Assembly: GCA_900545165.1 (NCBI GenBank)
Contig: UQYA01000034.1
Location: 1 to 18,755, forward strand
DNA length: 18,755 nucleotides
Reading direction: 5' to 3'
Source of the DNA: an uncultured Collinsella sp.
GTDB lineage: Bacteria > Actinomycetota > Coriobacteriia > Coriobacteriales > Coriobacteriaceae
The notes under the pieces were generated by a model, which saw only the letters and a list, made by a program, of their open reading frames with translations, was not told the origin of the DNA and searched no databases. Shown piece by piece: positions 1 to 7,213 of this stretch. Within the stretch, counting starts at the first letter, position 1. The number at the start of each line of letters is the position of its first letter. Both the position numbers and the translations under genes were made by a program.

Positions 1-400
1 GGGAAGCACCCATGACGTTGATGACATCGAAGGGGTTGACCTGGTCGGCGACGAGCGAGGTGGCGACGATGTGCACCTCGTTGCGGAAGCCGTCCGGGAA
101 GCTCGGGCGAATCGGACGGTCGATCATGCGAGCGGTGAGCGTGGCCTTCTCGCTGGGACGGCCCTCACGCTTGAGGTAGCCACCCGGGATGCGGCCGGCG
201 GCGTACATCTTCTCGTTGAAGTCGACGGTCAGCGGGAAGAAGTCGTAGTTCTTACGCTCCTTGGAGACGACCACGGTGTCGAGCATCGTGGTGTCGCCCT
301 GCTTGACCAGACAGGCGCCGGTGGCCTGCTTGGCAAGCTCGCCGGACTCAAAGGTGTAGGTCTTGCCGTACAGCTCAAAGGTCTTGGATACGAGTGTCAT
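1..400 (-). CDS. pnp: Polynucleotide phosphorylase (PNPase), N-terminal part, cut by the window edge
   Basis: Only the first 133 codons are present; the rest lies beyond position 1. PNPase is a phosphorolytic 3'-to-5' exoribonuclease that degrades mRNA in the cytoplasm and can add heterogeneous tails. The visible protein begins MTLVSKTFELYGKTYTFESG and continues with the typical first RNase PH-like domain, including GDTTMLDTVVVS near residue 36, DFFPLTVDFNEKMYAAGRIPGG near residue 54 and MIDRPIRPSFPDGF near residue 92. These are strong PNPase signatures. The ATG at 398-400 is preceded by a good Shine-Dalgarno, AAGGAG, four bases away. The gene follows rpsO, the classical rpsO-pnp order, but a terminator separates the two, so pnp is reached by readthrough or by a promoter I could not identify in 401-503. 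Confidence 0.96.
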   Translation of the reverse strand, partial: MTLVSKTFELYGKTYTFESGELAKQATGACLVKQGDTTMLDTVVVSKERKNYDFFPLTVDFNEKMYAAGRIPGGYLKREGRPSEKATLTARMIDRPIRPSFPDGFRNEVHIVATSLVADQVNPFDVINVMGAS

Positions 401-503
401 TGTTCTCCTTTACCCCACAGGCCCCTTGCCTGCGGGCTTCTCATGTGACGTGGGCCCCCTGCCCCCGCCACGCTTCAGAGCGTGATTGTTCACGCCCTTA
501 CAC
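401..503 (-). promoter_or_regulatory. pnp leader with alternative RNA hairpins
   Basis: Between the rpsO terminator and pnp lies a leader of about 100 bases with three possible stems. A 9-bp stem with one G-U pair (414-422 with 428-436) ends about 8 bases before the pnp Shine-Dalgarno. Further upstream, the segment around 479-485 can pair either with 490-495 (GCGTGA/TCACGC, 4-base loop) or with 469-474 (CACGCT/AGCGTG, 4-base loop). Both cannot form at once. In E. coli the pnp leader folds into a structure cut by RNase III and is used for autoregulation. A similar role here is inference. I found no convincing -35/-10 pair in this stretch. Confidence 0.4.
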
Positions 504-535
504 AAAAAGAGCGCCCCGCTGCGCAGGACGCTCTT
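504..535 (-). terminator. Intrinsic terminator after rpsO
   Basis: On the minus strand an outer 7-bp stem (AAGAGCG/CGCTCTT, 529-535 with 507-513) encloses a GC-rich inner part and runs directly into a T tract (complement of the A run at 504-508). It starts 15 bases past the rpsO stop. It should separate rpsO from pnp partly or fully. Confidence 0.75.
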
Positions 536-550
536 AGCATGTACAAATCC

Positions 551-829
551 TTACTGGATGTTGTCGCGGATGCCCAGAGCCTTGATGAGCTCACGGTACT
601 CGACGATGTCGTTCTTCTTGATGTAGGAGAGAAGACGACGACGACGGCCGACGAGCATGAGCAGGCCACGACGGGTGTGGAAGTCCTTCTGGTGGGACTT
701 CATGTGCTCGGTCAGCTCCTTGATGCGCTCGGTCAGGATGGCGACCTGAACCTTGGGGTTGCCGGTGTCGACCGGGGTGTTACCGAACTGGGCAGTCAGC
801 TCCGCCTTGCGCTCTTTGGAAACAGTCAT
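551..829 (-). CDS. rpsO: 30S ribosomal protein S15
   Basis: S15 is a primary binder of 16S rRNA that helps fold the platform of the small subunit. The 92-residue protein (usual length 88-90) starts MTVSKERKAELTAQFG and shows the diagnostic blocks DTGNPKVQVAILTERIKELTEHMK, KDFHTRRGLLMLVGRRRRLL and the final YRELIKALGIRDNIQ, which give the four-helix S15 fold. I chose the ATG at 827-829 rather than the longer upstream frame because it has an AAAGGTGA ribosome site four bases before it and the S15 family begins here. It lies 138 bp downstream of recO, has its own probable promoter and leader, and is followed by a terminator and then pnp. In other bacteria S15 represses its own translation through the mRNA leader; the structured leader here makes that plausible. 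Confidence 0.97.
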   Translation of the reverse strand: MTVSKERKAELTAQFGNTPVDTGNPKVQVAILTERIKELTEHMKSHQKDFHTRRGLLMLVGRRRRLLSYIKKNDIVEYRELIKALGIRDNIQ

Positions 830-928
830 TGTTTCACCTTTCGTTTTACGTCGCCCTCGGGCGACTCGATTCGCCTCGGACTGGGAAGCCGCCGGTGGAG
901 CGAGCAACCAAGGTCGAGGTACCAACAG
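830..928 (-). promoter_or_regulatory. rpsO leader with mutually exclusive hairpins (candidate S15 autoregulatory element)
   Basis: The minus-strand leader carries a perfect 6-bp stem with a 4-base loop (GTCGCC/GGCGAC, 850-855 with 860-865) whose base is 8 nt upstream of the rpsO Shine-Dalgarno (834-841). The same middle segment (860-864) can instead pair with 871-875 over a 6-base loop. Such competing folds just upstream of rpsO are reminiscent of S15-binding leaders in E. coli and Geobacillus. The regulatory role is inferred only from position and structure. Confidence 0.4.
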
Positions 929-934
929 GTCGGT

Positions 935-943
935 ATGTTACCA
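935..943 (-). promoter_or_regulatory. Candidate extended -10 promoter for rpsO
   Basis: The minus strand reads TGGTAACAT, an extended -10 (TGN followed by TAACAT). No good -35 is seen 16-18 bases upstream. Transcription would start near 928 and give a leader of about 100 nt before the rpsO ATG. The site lies just downstream of the recO stop. Confidence 0.4.
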
Positions 944-967
944 CAAGCAACCCGCGCCTGCGCATCA

Positions 968-1717
968 TCACCGACCCAACATGAATTCCATCGCACGGAG
1001 GCGCTGATCGGTGTGCGTCGCAGCCCAAACATGCGAAAGCCCCAACAAAAATGCAGCGGTATGGGGATCGATCCTCTCGACCATGAGCGCATCGAAAGTC
1101 ATGGACATGAGGGCGCGCAGCCACGCAACCTCACCGGTCGACACCAGTTCGGCACCCGGAACGCTCGACGCGCACGACCCGCACAGAAGACCGCCCGCCC
1201 GGGGCGAAAAATACGACAGCATGGGGTCTCCGCACAGCACGCAGGCCGAGAAATCGGGTCGGTAACCAACGTGCGACAGCAGTTTAAAGACAAAAGCCGC
1301 CACAAGCAGATCCATATGCGCCGTGTCGAGCCCGCTGCCCACCAGGGCAAGCGCTCGCTGTGTTATGGCAAAGGTAAACGGGTCCTCGGCGTCCTCGAAC
1401 GAGCACACACGCGCAACCTCGGCGATCGCGCTTGCGGCGCAGGTCGTCTCGTAATCGGGCGCTGCGCCGAGCGGCGCCTCCATAAGCTCAGCCTGGGAAA
1501 CCACGTCGAGCGACCGTCCATGCGCGAGCAGCATATCGACGGTGCAGAACAGCTCGCAGCGCGCAGCCAGGCGCCCACCGGGTTTGCGGGCGCCCTTTGC
1601 CACGGCACGAACCTGCCGACCCCGCTCGTCAAGCATCGTCAGGATCAGGTCCGTCTCTTTGAGCTTGGTCTTGTCGAGGACGAGCACCTTCGTGCGATAT
1701 GTCCGGGAGCCTGCCAT
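968..1717 (-). CDS. recO: DNA repair protein RecO
   Basis: RecO works with RecF and RecR to load RecA on SSB-coated single-stranded DNA in recombinational gap repair. The 249-residue protein has the normal family length. The N-terminal OB fold starts RTYRTKVLVLDKTKLKETD and includes ERGRQVRAVAKGARKPGGR (about 31-49). The C-terminal half is helical and holds a zinc site of two CxxC pairs, Cys159/Cys162 and Cys179/Cys182 (CVLCGDP and LLCGSC), typical of most RecO proteins. The ATG lies 15 bases past the era stop. An AAGGA sequence overlaps the era stop codon, but its spacing is long (about 12), so translation may depend on coupling to era. The order era-recO is conserved across many Firmicutes and supports the call. 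Confidence 0.93.
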   Translation of the reverse strand: MAGSRTYRTKVLVLDKTKLKETDLILTMLDERGRQVRAVAKGARKPGGRLAARCELFCTVDMLLAHGRSLDVVSQAELMEAPLGAAPDYETTCAASAIAEVARVCSFEDAEDPFTFAITQRALALVGSGLDTAHMDLLVAAFVFKLLSHVGYRPDFSACVLCGDPMLSYFSPRAGGLLCGSCASSVPGAELVSTGEVAWLRALMSMTFDALMVERIDPHTAAFLLGLSHVWAATHTDQRLRAMEFMLGR

Positions 1718-1732
1718 GCGAGCCGCGCGTCC

Positions 1733-2809
1733 TTAGTCCTCGGCGTTGTAGCCAAAGCGGCGAATCTGGGCCTCGTCGTCACGCCAGCCGGCCTTGACCT
1801 TCACGTCCAGCTCCAAAAAGACCTGCGTGCCAAAAATGCGCTCAAGATCGCGACGGGCGTCGATACCGATATGCTTAATCATCTCGCCGCCCTTGCCGAT
1901 GATGATGCCCTTCTGCCCCTCGCGCTCGACGTAAATCGTGGCGTGCACGCGCAGGACCTTCTTAGTCTGCTCGAGCGCATCGCAGATGACGCCCACGGAG
2001 TGCGGGATCTCATCACGGGTGCGGCGCAAGACCTTCTCGCGCACAAACTCGGCAACGAGTGTCTCGTCGGAAGCGTCGGTACCCATGTCCTCGGGGAACC
2101 AACGCGGACCCTCGGGCAAAAAGTGCGCAACGGTCTCGATGAAGGCGTCGACGTTGAAGTTTTTGACCGACGACGTCACGATCTCGTCGTCATATTCCAT
2201 GAGCTCGTGGGCGGCCTTAAGCTGCTCCATAACCTGTGCGGGGTCGGCCTCATCGGCCTTGGTGAGCACCAGGACCTTCTTAGAACGGGCGCTCTTGACG
2301 CGCTCGGCAACCCAGGCGTCTCCCCTGCCGATCGGCTTGGTGGCATCAATCAAAAACGCGACGACATCGACATCGTTCAGCTCGAACAGCGCGCTCTTGT
2401 TGAGCTCGGACCCCAGGCCGTCCTTGGGCTTGTGAATACCCGGAGTATCGACAAAAACCAGCTGGTAGCCGGGGCGATTGACGACGGCGCGCATGCGACG
2501 GCGGGTCGTCTGGGCCACCGGCGAGGTGATGGCGACCTTTTTGCCATAGCAGGCGTTGAGCAGCGTGGACTTGCCGGCGTTGGGGCGGCCGACCAGGGCC
2601 ACGAAGCCGCTGCGGAAACCGGGCTCAACGTCTCCAAAGCCCGCGAGGCTGTCGTCCTCGTCGCACAGGGCGTCGAGCTCCTCGTCGCTCATGCCCTCAA
2701 ACGGGTCAAACTCCTCGACATCCTCATAAGCCTCTGTCGCTTCGACATCCACCGCATCCAGGGACTCGTCGTCCAGAGTTTCATCGATAGGCTGCATAGT
2801 GTCGGACAT
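1733..2809 (-). CDS. era: GTPase Era with an acidic N-terminal extension
   Basis: Era is an essential GTPase that binds the 3' end of 16S rRNA and assists maturation of the 30S subunit. The GTPase domain begins near residue 67: G1 GRPNAGKS (74-81), G2 around TT 101-102, G3 DTPG (121-124), and G4 in the form TKAD (183-186) rather than the usual NKxD. A C-terminal KH domain contains IIIGKGGEMIKHIG, with GKGG at 305-308. At 358 residues it is about 55-60 longer than typical Era (about 300). The excess is at the N terminus: residues 1-62 hold 26 Asp/Glu and no Lys, Arg or His. The ATG at 2807-2809 follows AAAGGGA at a normal distance; Met40 is an alternative start that would still leave part of the tail. 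It lies between dgkA and recO, as in Bacillus. Confidence 0.95.
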   Translation of the reverse strand: MSDTMQPIDETLDDESLDAVDVEATEAYEDVEEFDPFEGMSDEELDALCDEDDSLAGFGDVEPGFRSGFVALVGRPNAGKSTLLNACYGKKVAITSPVAQTTRRRMRAVVNRPGYQLVFVDTPGIHKPKDGLGSELNKSALFELNDVDVVAFLIDATKPIGRGDAWVAERVKSARSKKVLVLTKADEADPAQVMEQLKAAHELMEYDDEIVTSSVKNFNVDAFIETVAHFLPEGPRWFPEDMGTDASDETLVAEFVREKVLRRTRDEIPHSVGVICDALEQTKKVLRVHATIYVEREGQKGIIIGKGGEMIKHIGIDARRDLERIFGTQVFLELDVKVKAGWRDDEAQIRRFGYNAED

Positions 2810-2821
2810 GGAAATCCCTTT

Positions 2822-3199
2822 CTAAATAAAGTCGAGCGCGTGGGCAAATACCAGCAATCCCACAATCGCAGCGGTAATGGAAAGTACGTAAACGGAGGCG
2901 GCGGCGATATCCTTGGCGCGCTTTGCCAGCGGATGGAGCTCCTGGGTCGCCAGGTCGACGATCGCCTCCATGGCGGTGTTGCACAGCTCGCCGTGAATCA
3001 CCAGGCCACAGCAGATGATAACCGTGGCCCATTCGGCAATGTCGAGCCCCACGATGCAGCCGGCAATGACGGTACAAACGCCCGCCACGAGCATGACCTT
3101 AATGTTGCGCTCGGTTTTAACGGCGGTGACAAAGCCCTCCATGGCGTAGGAGAACGACTTTAAGAAGGACGGATGGTCCTTGTTCGAACCGGGAATCAT
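2822..3199 (-). CDS. dgkA: Diacylglycerol/undecaprenol kinase family membrane protein
   Basis: This small integral membrane kinase belongs to the DagK family. In Gram-positive bacteria the members phosphorylate undecaprenol with ATP and so recycle the lipid carrier for cell-wall polymers; the E. coli enzyme prefers diacylglycerol. The 125-residue protein has an N-terminal amphipathic part (SFLKSFSYAMEGFVTAVKTERN) and three hydrophobic segments at about 33-51, 56-70 and 101-119. The catalytic motif GELCNTAMEAIVDL (70-83) with Glu71 and Asn74 and the motif HPLAKRAKDIAAA (89-101) are characteristic. The ATG at 3197-3199 has AGGAG six bases upstream, overlapping the ybeY stop region, and only 9 bp separate the two genes. 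The exact lipid substrate cannot be settled from the sequence; undecaprenol is the likelier one in this lineage. Confidence 0.9.
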   Translation of the reverse strand: MIPGSNKDHPSFLKSFSYAMEGFVTAVKTERNIKVMLVAGVCTVIAGCIVGLDIAEWATVIICCGLVIHGELCNTAMEAIVDLATQELHPLAKRAKDIAAASVYVLSITAAIVGLLVFAHALDFI

Positions 3200-3208
3200 A
3201 GGAGGCTC

Positions 3209-3718
3209 CTAGTCGTGGGCGTGGTTGGTGATGGGGCCGACGTGGACCAGCTTGGGGTCCTCGCCGCGCTCGAGCGCCAGATCGCGCAGGATGGCGTCCT
3301 CGCGGGCCTCCATGACCTCGGCCTCGTCGTCCTCAATGTGGTCATAGCCCAGCAGGTGCAGCATGCCGTGCACGAGCATCAGTCGGCACTCATCGGCGGG
3401 GCTGTTGGCAAAACCGGGGGCCTGGCGGGCAATAACCTGCGGGGCCAGGATAATATCGCCGAGCTCGAGCGTCTCGTCGGCGGGAATATCCTCATCAAAG
3501 GCCGAGTCGCATTCAAACGAGAGGACATCGGTGGTGCGGTCGATACCGCGCCACTCGTGGTTGAGCTCGTGCATCTCGTCCTCATCGACATACGAAAGGG
3601 AAATCTCGACTTCACGCTCAACGCCCTCGGCGGCAAGCACGACCTCGCAGATGTGCTCTACCTCTTGCGCGTCGAGCAGCGTATCGAGCTCGGCATCGTT
3701 GCTGATCAATACACTCAA
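3209..3718 (-). CDS. ybeY: Endoribonuclease YbeY (rRNA maturation factor)
   Basis: YbeY is a zinc-dependent endoribonuclease involved in 16S rRNA 3' maturation and ribosome quality control. The 169-residue protein has the family signature HGMLHLLGYDH with metal ligands His117, His121 and His127, and an upstream DVLSFEC block (64-70). The start is TTG at 3716-3718, overlapping the phoH stop in a TTGA arrangement. A strong AAAGGAG lies five bases before this TTG and the N terminus MSVLISNDAEL fits, so I prefer it over later codons. The PhoH-YbeY pairing is widely conserved; together with era downstream this forms a ribosome-maturation block. The C-terminal extension after the metal motif (about 130-169) is acidic and somewhat longer than in short homologues. 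Confidence 0.95.
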   Translation of the reverse strand: MSVLISNDAELDTLLDAQEVEHICEVVLAAEGVEREVEISLSYVDEDEMHELNHEWRGIDRTTDVLSFECDSAFDEDIPADETLELGDIILAPQVIARQAPGFANSPADECRLMLVHGMLHLLGYDHIEDDEAEVMEAREDAILRDLALERGEDPKLVHVGPITNHAHD

Positions 3719-4701
3719 CGGGACTCCTTTCGGTCGTGCACGCGCTTATCGCGTACATCATCATAAGCATCGTATGCCTCGACGATACGCCCCACCAAGG
3801 CATGACGCACCACGTCGGCACGCTCGAGGTGCGAAAATGCGACATCGTCGACACGGCCTAAAATCTGCTCGACGTCGGCAAGACCGCCGCGACGACCCAC
3901 CAGGTCGCGCTGACTCAGGTCGCCGGTAATCACAAACTTGGAATTAAAGCCCAGGCGCGTCAGGAACATCTTCATCTGCTCGGGCGTGGTATTTTGCGCC
4001 TCGTCGAGCACCACGAAGGCATCGCTCAGCGTGCGGCCGCGCATGTAGGCAAGCGGGGCGATCTCGATCACGCCGCGCTCCATAAGCTCATCGGTGCGTT
4101 CGCGATCCATCATGTCAAAAAGGGCGTCGTAGAGCGGACGCATATAGGGATCGATCTTTTCCTCGAGGGTACCGGGCAAAAAGCCCAGGTTCTCCCCCGC
4201 CTCGACAACCGGACGCGTCAAGATCAGACGGCCCACCTCGTGACGCTTGAGCGCGGCAACGGCGAGCGCCATGGCCAAATAGGTCTTACCGGTACCGGCA
4301 GGACCTAGGCCAAACGTGATGGTATGCGAGCGGATGGCATCTACATAGCGCTTTTGGCCGAGCGTTTTGGGACGAATGGCGCGACCTCGATACGAAAGCA
4401 GCACATCATCGCGAAGCGATGTAGCCTCGTGCTCACCGTCGCGCAAGACGGCCAGGCAGCGAGAGACATCGTCGGCAGACAGTGTGCGTCCGGCGGCCGC
4501 CTCGCGAAAAGCATGCTCGAAAAAGCGCGCCACGAGCTCGACCTCGTCAGGGTCACCGCTCACGGCGATACGGTCGCCACGGGCGACCACGTGGGCGCGA
4601 ACCAAGCTCTCCAGCGCACGAAGGACGCCGTCGCCGGCGCCCAAAACGCGCGAGGGGTCAATACCCTCGGGAACGGTAAGTCTAATCTTCGAGGCTTCCA
4701 T
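3715..4701 (-). CDS. phoH: PhoH family ATPase (PhoL type)
   Basis: A cytoplasmic P-loop ATPase of the PhoH/PhoL family, thought to act with YbeY in RNA metabolism; its precise substrate is not established. The 328-residue protein shows Walker A GPAGTGKT (133-140), the following LILTRPVVEAGENLGFLPGT block (159-178), EKIDPYMRPLYDAL (181-194) and Walker B AFVVLDEAQN (228-237), all diagnostic. The N-terminal 100 residues resemble the small nucleic-acid-binding domain found before the ATPase core. I take the ATG at 4699-4701 (MEASKIRLTVPEG). It overlaps the end of mtaB by 20 bases, and a GGGAGG lies only three bases before it, which is tight. Longer in-frame starts exist to 4785 but lie inside mtaB and lack a ribosome site. 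Confidence 0.94.
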   Translation of the reverse strand: MEASKIRLTVPEGIDPSRVLGAGDGVLRALESLVRAHVVARGDRIAVSGDPDEVELVARFFEHAFREAAAGRTLSADDVSRCLAVLRDGEHEATSLRDDVLLSYRGRAIRPKTLGQKRYVDAIRSHTITFGLGPAGTGKTYLAMALAVAALKRHEVGRLILTRPVVEAGENLGFLPGTLEEKIDPYMRPLYDALFDMMDRERTDELMERGVIEIAPLAYMRGRTLSDAFVVLDEAQNTTPEQMKMFLTRLGFNSKFVITGDLSQRDLVGRRGGLADVEQILGRVDDVAFSHLERADVVRHALVGRIVEAYDAYDDVRDKRVHDRKESR

Positions 4702-5974
4702 GAACCTCCCTGCGTGCATGGACCAAGCCGGAATCATCGACTCCGATGATAGCAACATCGAGCAGGCACGGGGCTGTGAGTCCACTGGTATCGTCTAGAC
4801 GGGCATGATGGAACGAACCAAGCGTCAGGTTGTCGCCATACTCGAGCACGGCACGCTCAACGGTGCCCACGCGACGGCGAGCGTCGGCAATGGCAAGCTC
4901 CTGCGCCGCGGCTCGCATACGACGGCTACGCTCGGCCATGACCTCGGGCGGCACCTGGTCGGGCATGTCGGCAGCAAGGGTACCGGGACGCTTGCTGTAG
5001 CGGAACACGTGCATACGCGAGAAGCCCACACGGCGGCACAGCGCCAGCGACTCCTCGAACTCCTCGTCCGTCTCACCAGGAAAACCGACGATGACATCGC
5101 ACGAAAGGGACGCCTGGGGCAAGTTGGCGCGAATCATACGCACCGTGTCCTCAAAGGCCTCGGCGCTATAGGGACGGCCCATGCGATGCAGGGTCGCCGT
5201 GCAGCCGGACTGCACGGGCAGGTGCAAAAACGGGGCGATACGCTGCGGGTAGCGCGCCATAACCTTAAGCAGGCGCTCGGAGATATCCATGGGCTCGACC
5301 GAGGAAATGCGCACATGCGGAATAGACGTGCGCTCCATGATGGCCTCGAGCAGCTCATCGATTTCGACATGCTCATCGGTCGCGCTCTTGCCATCGTAGG
5401 CACCCAGGTTCACACCGGTCAGCACCACCTCGGGCACGCCGGCCTCCTGGGCCTCGCGAACTTGCTCGAGCACGGACTCGACGGGCACGGAGCGCTCGGG
5501 GCCGCGTGCCTTCCACACAATGCAATAGGTGCAGCGATGGTTGCAGCCGTCCTGAATCTTCACGCCCAGGCGAGAGCGACCGAGCGCATCGACCACCTCG
5601 CCATCGCTGCAGGCGGGAACGCTATCGGATTCGACACCCAGCACCTCGCAGACGCGCTCGGCGACGTCAATCTTGGACGGCTCGGCGATCACGCGATCGG
5701 AGAGCTCCAGCAGCTCCTCGGGATGTAAATTGACCACGCAACCGGTCACGAGCACATAGGGCTCGTTAGGATGGGCCAGCGCATGACGGACGGCCTTACG
5801 GGTCTTGGCCTCGGCCTCGCCCGTAACGGCACAGGTGTTAATGACGATCAGATCGGCATCCTGGGGATCCACAATAGCAAAGCCCAGGCGCATAAGATCG
5901 GCAGTGATACGGTCAGACTCAACCCGGTTGACACGGCAGCCGAGGTTGACGACGGAAATATGGGGTGCGAGCAC
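4682..5974 (-). CDS. mtaB: tRNA (t6A37) methylthiotransferase MtaB, radical SAM
   Basis: MtaB converts t6A to ms2t6A at position 37 of tRNAs that read ANN codons, using two iron-sulfur clusters. The 430-residue protein has the three N-terminal cluster ligands Cys13 (NLGCRVN), Cys48 (INTCAVTGEAEAK) and Cys79 (VTGCVV), and the radical-SAM triad Cys144, Cys148, Cys151 in DGCNHRCTYC, followed by a TRAM-like C-terminal region. The NxGCxVNxxES N-terminal motif and INTCAVT favour MtaB over MiaB and RimO. The start is GTG at 5972-5974; AAGGAG five bases before it overlaps the dnaJ stop, leaving a gap of 9 bp. The last 20 bases overlap phoH. In Bacillus the same gene (yqeV) also lies downstream of dnaJ. 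Confidence 0.93.
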   Translation of the reverse strand: MLAPHISVVNLGCRVNRVESDRITADLMRLGFAIVDPQDADLIVINTCAVTGEAEAKTRKAVRHALAHPNEPYVLVTGCVVNLHPEELLELSDRVIAEPSKIDVAERVCEVLGVESDSVPACSDGEVVDALGRSRLGVKIQDGCNHRCTYCIVWKARGPERSVPVESVLEQVREAQEAGVPEVVLTGVNLGAYDGKSATDEHVEIDELLEAIMERTSIPHVRISSVEPMDISERLLKVMARYPQRIAPFLHLPVQSGCTATLHRMGRPYSAEAFEDTVRMIRANLPQASLSCDVIVGFPGETDEEFEESLALCRRVGFSRMHVFRYSKRPGTLAADMPDQVPPEVMAERSRRMRAAAQELAIADARRRVGTVERAVLEYGDNLTLGSFHHARLDDTSGLTAPCLLDVAIIGVDDSGLVHARREVHGSLED

Positions 5975-5983
5975 GCGGGCTCC

Positions 5984-7132
5984 TTAATCGAGGATATCGT
6001 CGAGGGCACTCTTGATACGGTCGGTCACCGACTTCTTACCAGAAGCGACGTCATCGCCCATCTCATCGGCAAAAGCACGGAGCAGCTCGCGCTGCTTATT
6101 GGAGAGATTGGTGGGAACGACCACGCGCAGTTGCACGACCAGGCGGCCACGCGAACCGCCACCGCCAATGCGCGGCATGCCGTAATTATTGACGCTCACG
6201 GTGTCGCCGTACTGGGCGCCGGCGGGAACCGTCACCTTAACGACCTCGTCGGGCATAATGCCCTCGACCTCGATCTCGCAGCCGAGCGCAGCCTGCGCAA
6301 TCGAGATATCGCTCACCAGGTACAGGTCGTCACCGTTGCGCTTAAAGCGCTCATGGTCGGCAACACGCACGTTGACAATCAGGTCGCCCGAGGGCTCGCC
6401 GCGAAGGCCGGCCTCGCCAAAGCCGCTCACGCGCAGCTGGCGACCGGTCAAAACGCCGGCGGGAATATCGATGTCGATCTTTTCGTGCGAAGGCGTGCGG
6501 CCCTGACCGTCGCAGGTCTCGCAGGGATGGTCGATAACCGTACCCTCGCCATGGCAGTCGGGGCAAGGCGAGGAAGACTGAACCTGGCCCAGGAACGAAC
6601 GCTGAACCGTCGTGACATAGCCCGTACCGTGGCAGCGGCCGCACTGCTTTTCCTGTGCGCCCTCTGCCCTACCGGTGCCATTACAGTCCTCGCAAGGAGC
6701 AAGGCGGTCATAACTGATCGTCTTTTTGCAGCCGAGCGCCGCCTCCTCAAGGGTCACCGAAAGCGAGATGGCCATGTCACGTCCGCGACGACGCTCACGA
6801 CGGCTGCGGGCGCCACCGCCGGCACCGCCGCCAAAGAACGACGAGAACAAGTCGTCCATGCCCATGCCACCAAAGATATCGTTGATATCGACGTAACCCG
6901 AACCACCAGGGCCGTCAGCAGTGCCGTAACGGTCGTAGTTAGCACGCTTCTGCTCATCGGAAAGAACGGAATAGGCCTCGTTGAGCTCCTTGAACTTGGC
7001 CTCGGCCTCGGGGTCGTCCGAAACATCCGGATGTACGGTACGGGCCTTCTTTAGAAACGCACGCTTAATCGTCCGCGCGTCGGCATCCTTGTTGACGCCA
7101 AGCACCTCGTAGTAATCCCTATTTTCCGACAC
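5984..7132 (-). CDS. dnaJ: Chaperone protein DnaJ (Hsp40), full-length
   Basis: DnaJ delivers unfolded substrates to DnaK and stimulates its ATPase. The 382-residue protein has the complete class A layout: J domain (about 5-70) with HPD at 34-36, a Gly/Phe-rich linker with DINDIFGGMGMDDLFSSFFGGG (about 82-103), a zinc domain with four CxxCxGxG repeats (Cys147/150, 164/167, 190/193, 204/207) and both C-terminal substrate domains, ending QRELLRAFADEMGDD and a short tail. The start is the GTG at 7130-7132; GGAAGG eight bases upstream decides it over the longer frame that reaches 7198. Neither dnaK nor grpE is adjacent. It follows a second, aberrant dnaJ-type gene by 81 bp and is followed by mtaB at 9 bp. 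I see no CIRCE or HAIR operator before it. Confidence 0.95.
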   Translation of the reverse strand: MSENRDYYEVLGVNKDADARTIKRAFLKKARTVHPDVSDDPEAEAKFKELNEAYSVLSDEQKRANYDRYGTADGPGGSGYVDINDIFGGMGMDDLFSSFFGGGAGGGARSRRERRRGRDMAISLSVTLEEAALGCKKTISYDRLAPCEDCNGTGRAEGAQEKQCGRCHGTGYVTTVQRSFLGQVQSSSPCPDCHGEGTVIDHPCETCDGQGRTPSHEKIDIDIPAGVLTGRQLRVSGFGEAGLRGEPSGDLIVNVRVADHERFKRNGDDLYLVSDISIAQAALGCEIEVEGIMPDEVVKVTVPAGAQYGDTVSVNNYGMPRIGGGGSRGRLVVQLRVVVPTNLSNKQRELLRAFADEMGDDVASGKKSVTDRIKSALDDILD

Positions 7133-7153
7133 GACCGAATCCTTCCGACTTTC

Positions 7154-7182
7154 ATTATTGTCACAGTGCGTCCTATACCCAA
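7154..7182 (-). promoter_or_regulatory. Candidate promoter for dnaJ
   Basis: On the minus strand TTGGGT (7177-7182) and AATAAT (7154-7159) are 17 bases apart, a fair housekeeping-type promoter in the 81-bp gap between the two dnaJ-type genes. Transcription would begin near 7147, just before the ribosome site of dnaJ. This would let dnaJ be expressed separately from the upstream membrane variant. Confidence 0.45.
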
Positions 7183-7213
7183 GCTGGGCCGACCGCAAAC
7201 AGAGGGTTTGATG

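Noticed and set aside
482..3163. An 893-codon open frame on the plus strand across rpsO, recO, era and dgkA
   Set aside because: It lies antisense to four clearly recognised genes, its product resembles no protein family and changes character with the gene underneath. It stays open because the real genes rarely use codons whose complements are stops (TTA, CTA, TCA). The same holds for the long plus-strand frames at 4805-5728, 5771-7054, 8430-9614 and 10950-11861.
7133..7213. Possible CIRCE or HAIR heat-shock operator before dnaJ
   Set aside because: I looked for TTAGCACTC-N9-GAGTGCTAA and CTTGAGT-N7-ACTCAAG type inverted repeats and saw neither here nor in 8318-8375. The only repeat is a 4-bp CCCA/TGGG, too weak to call.
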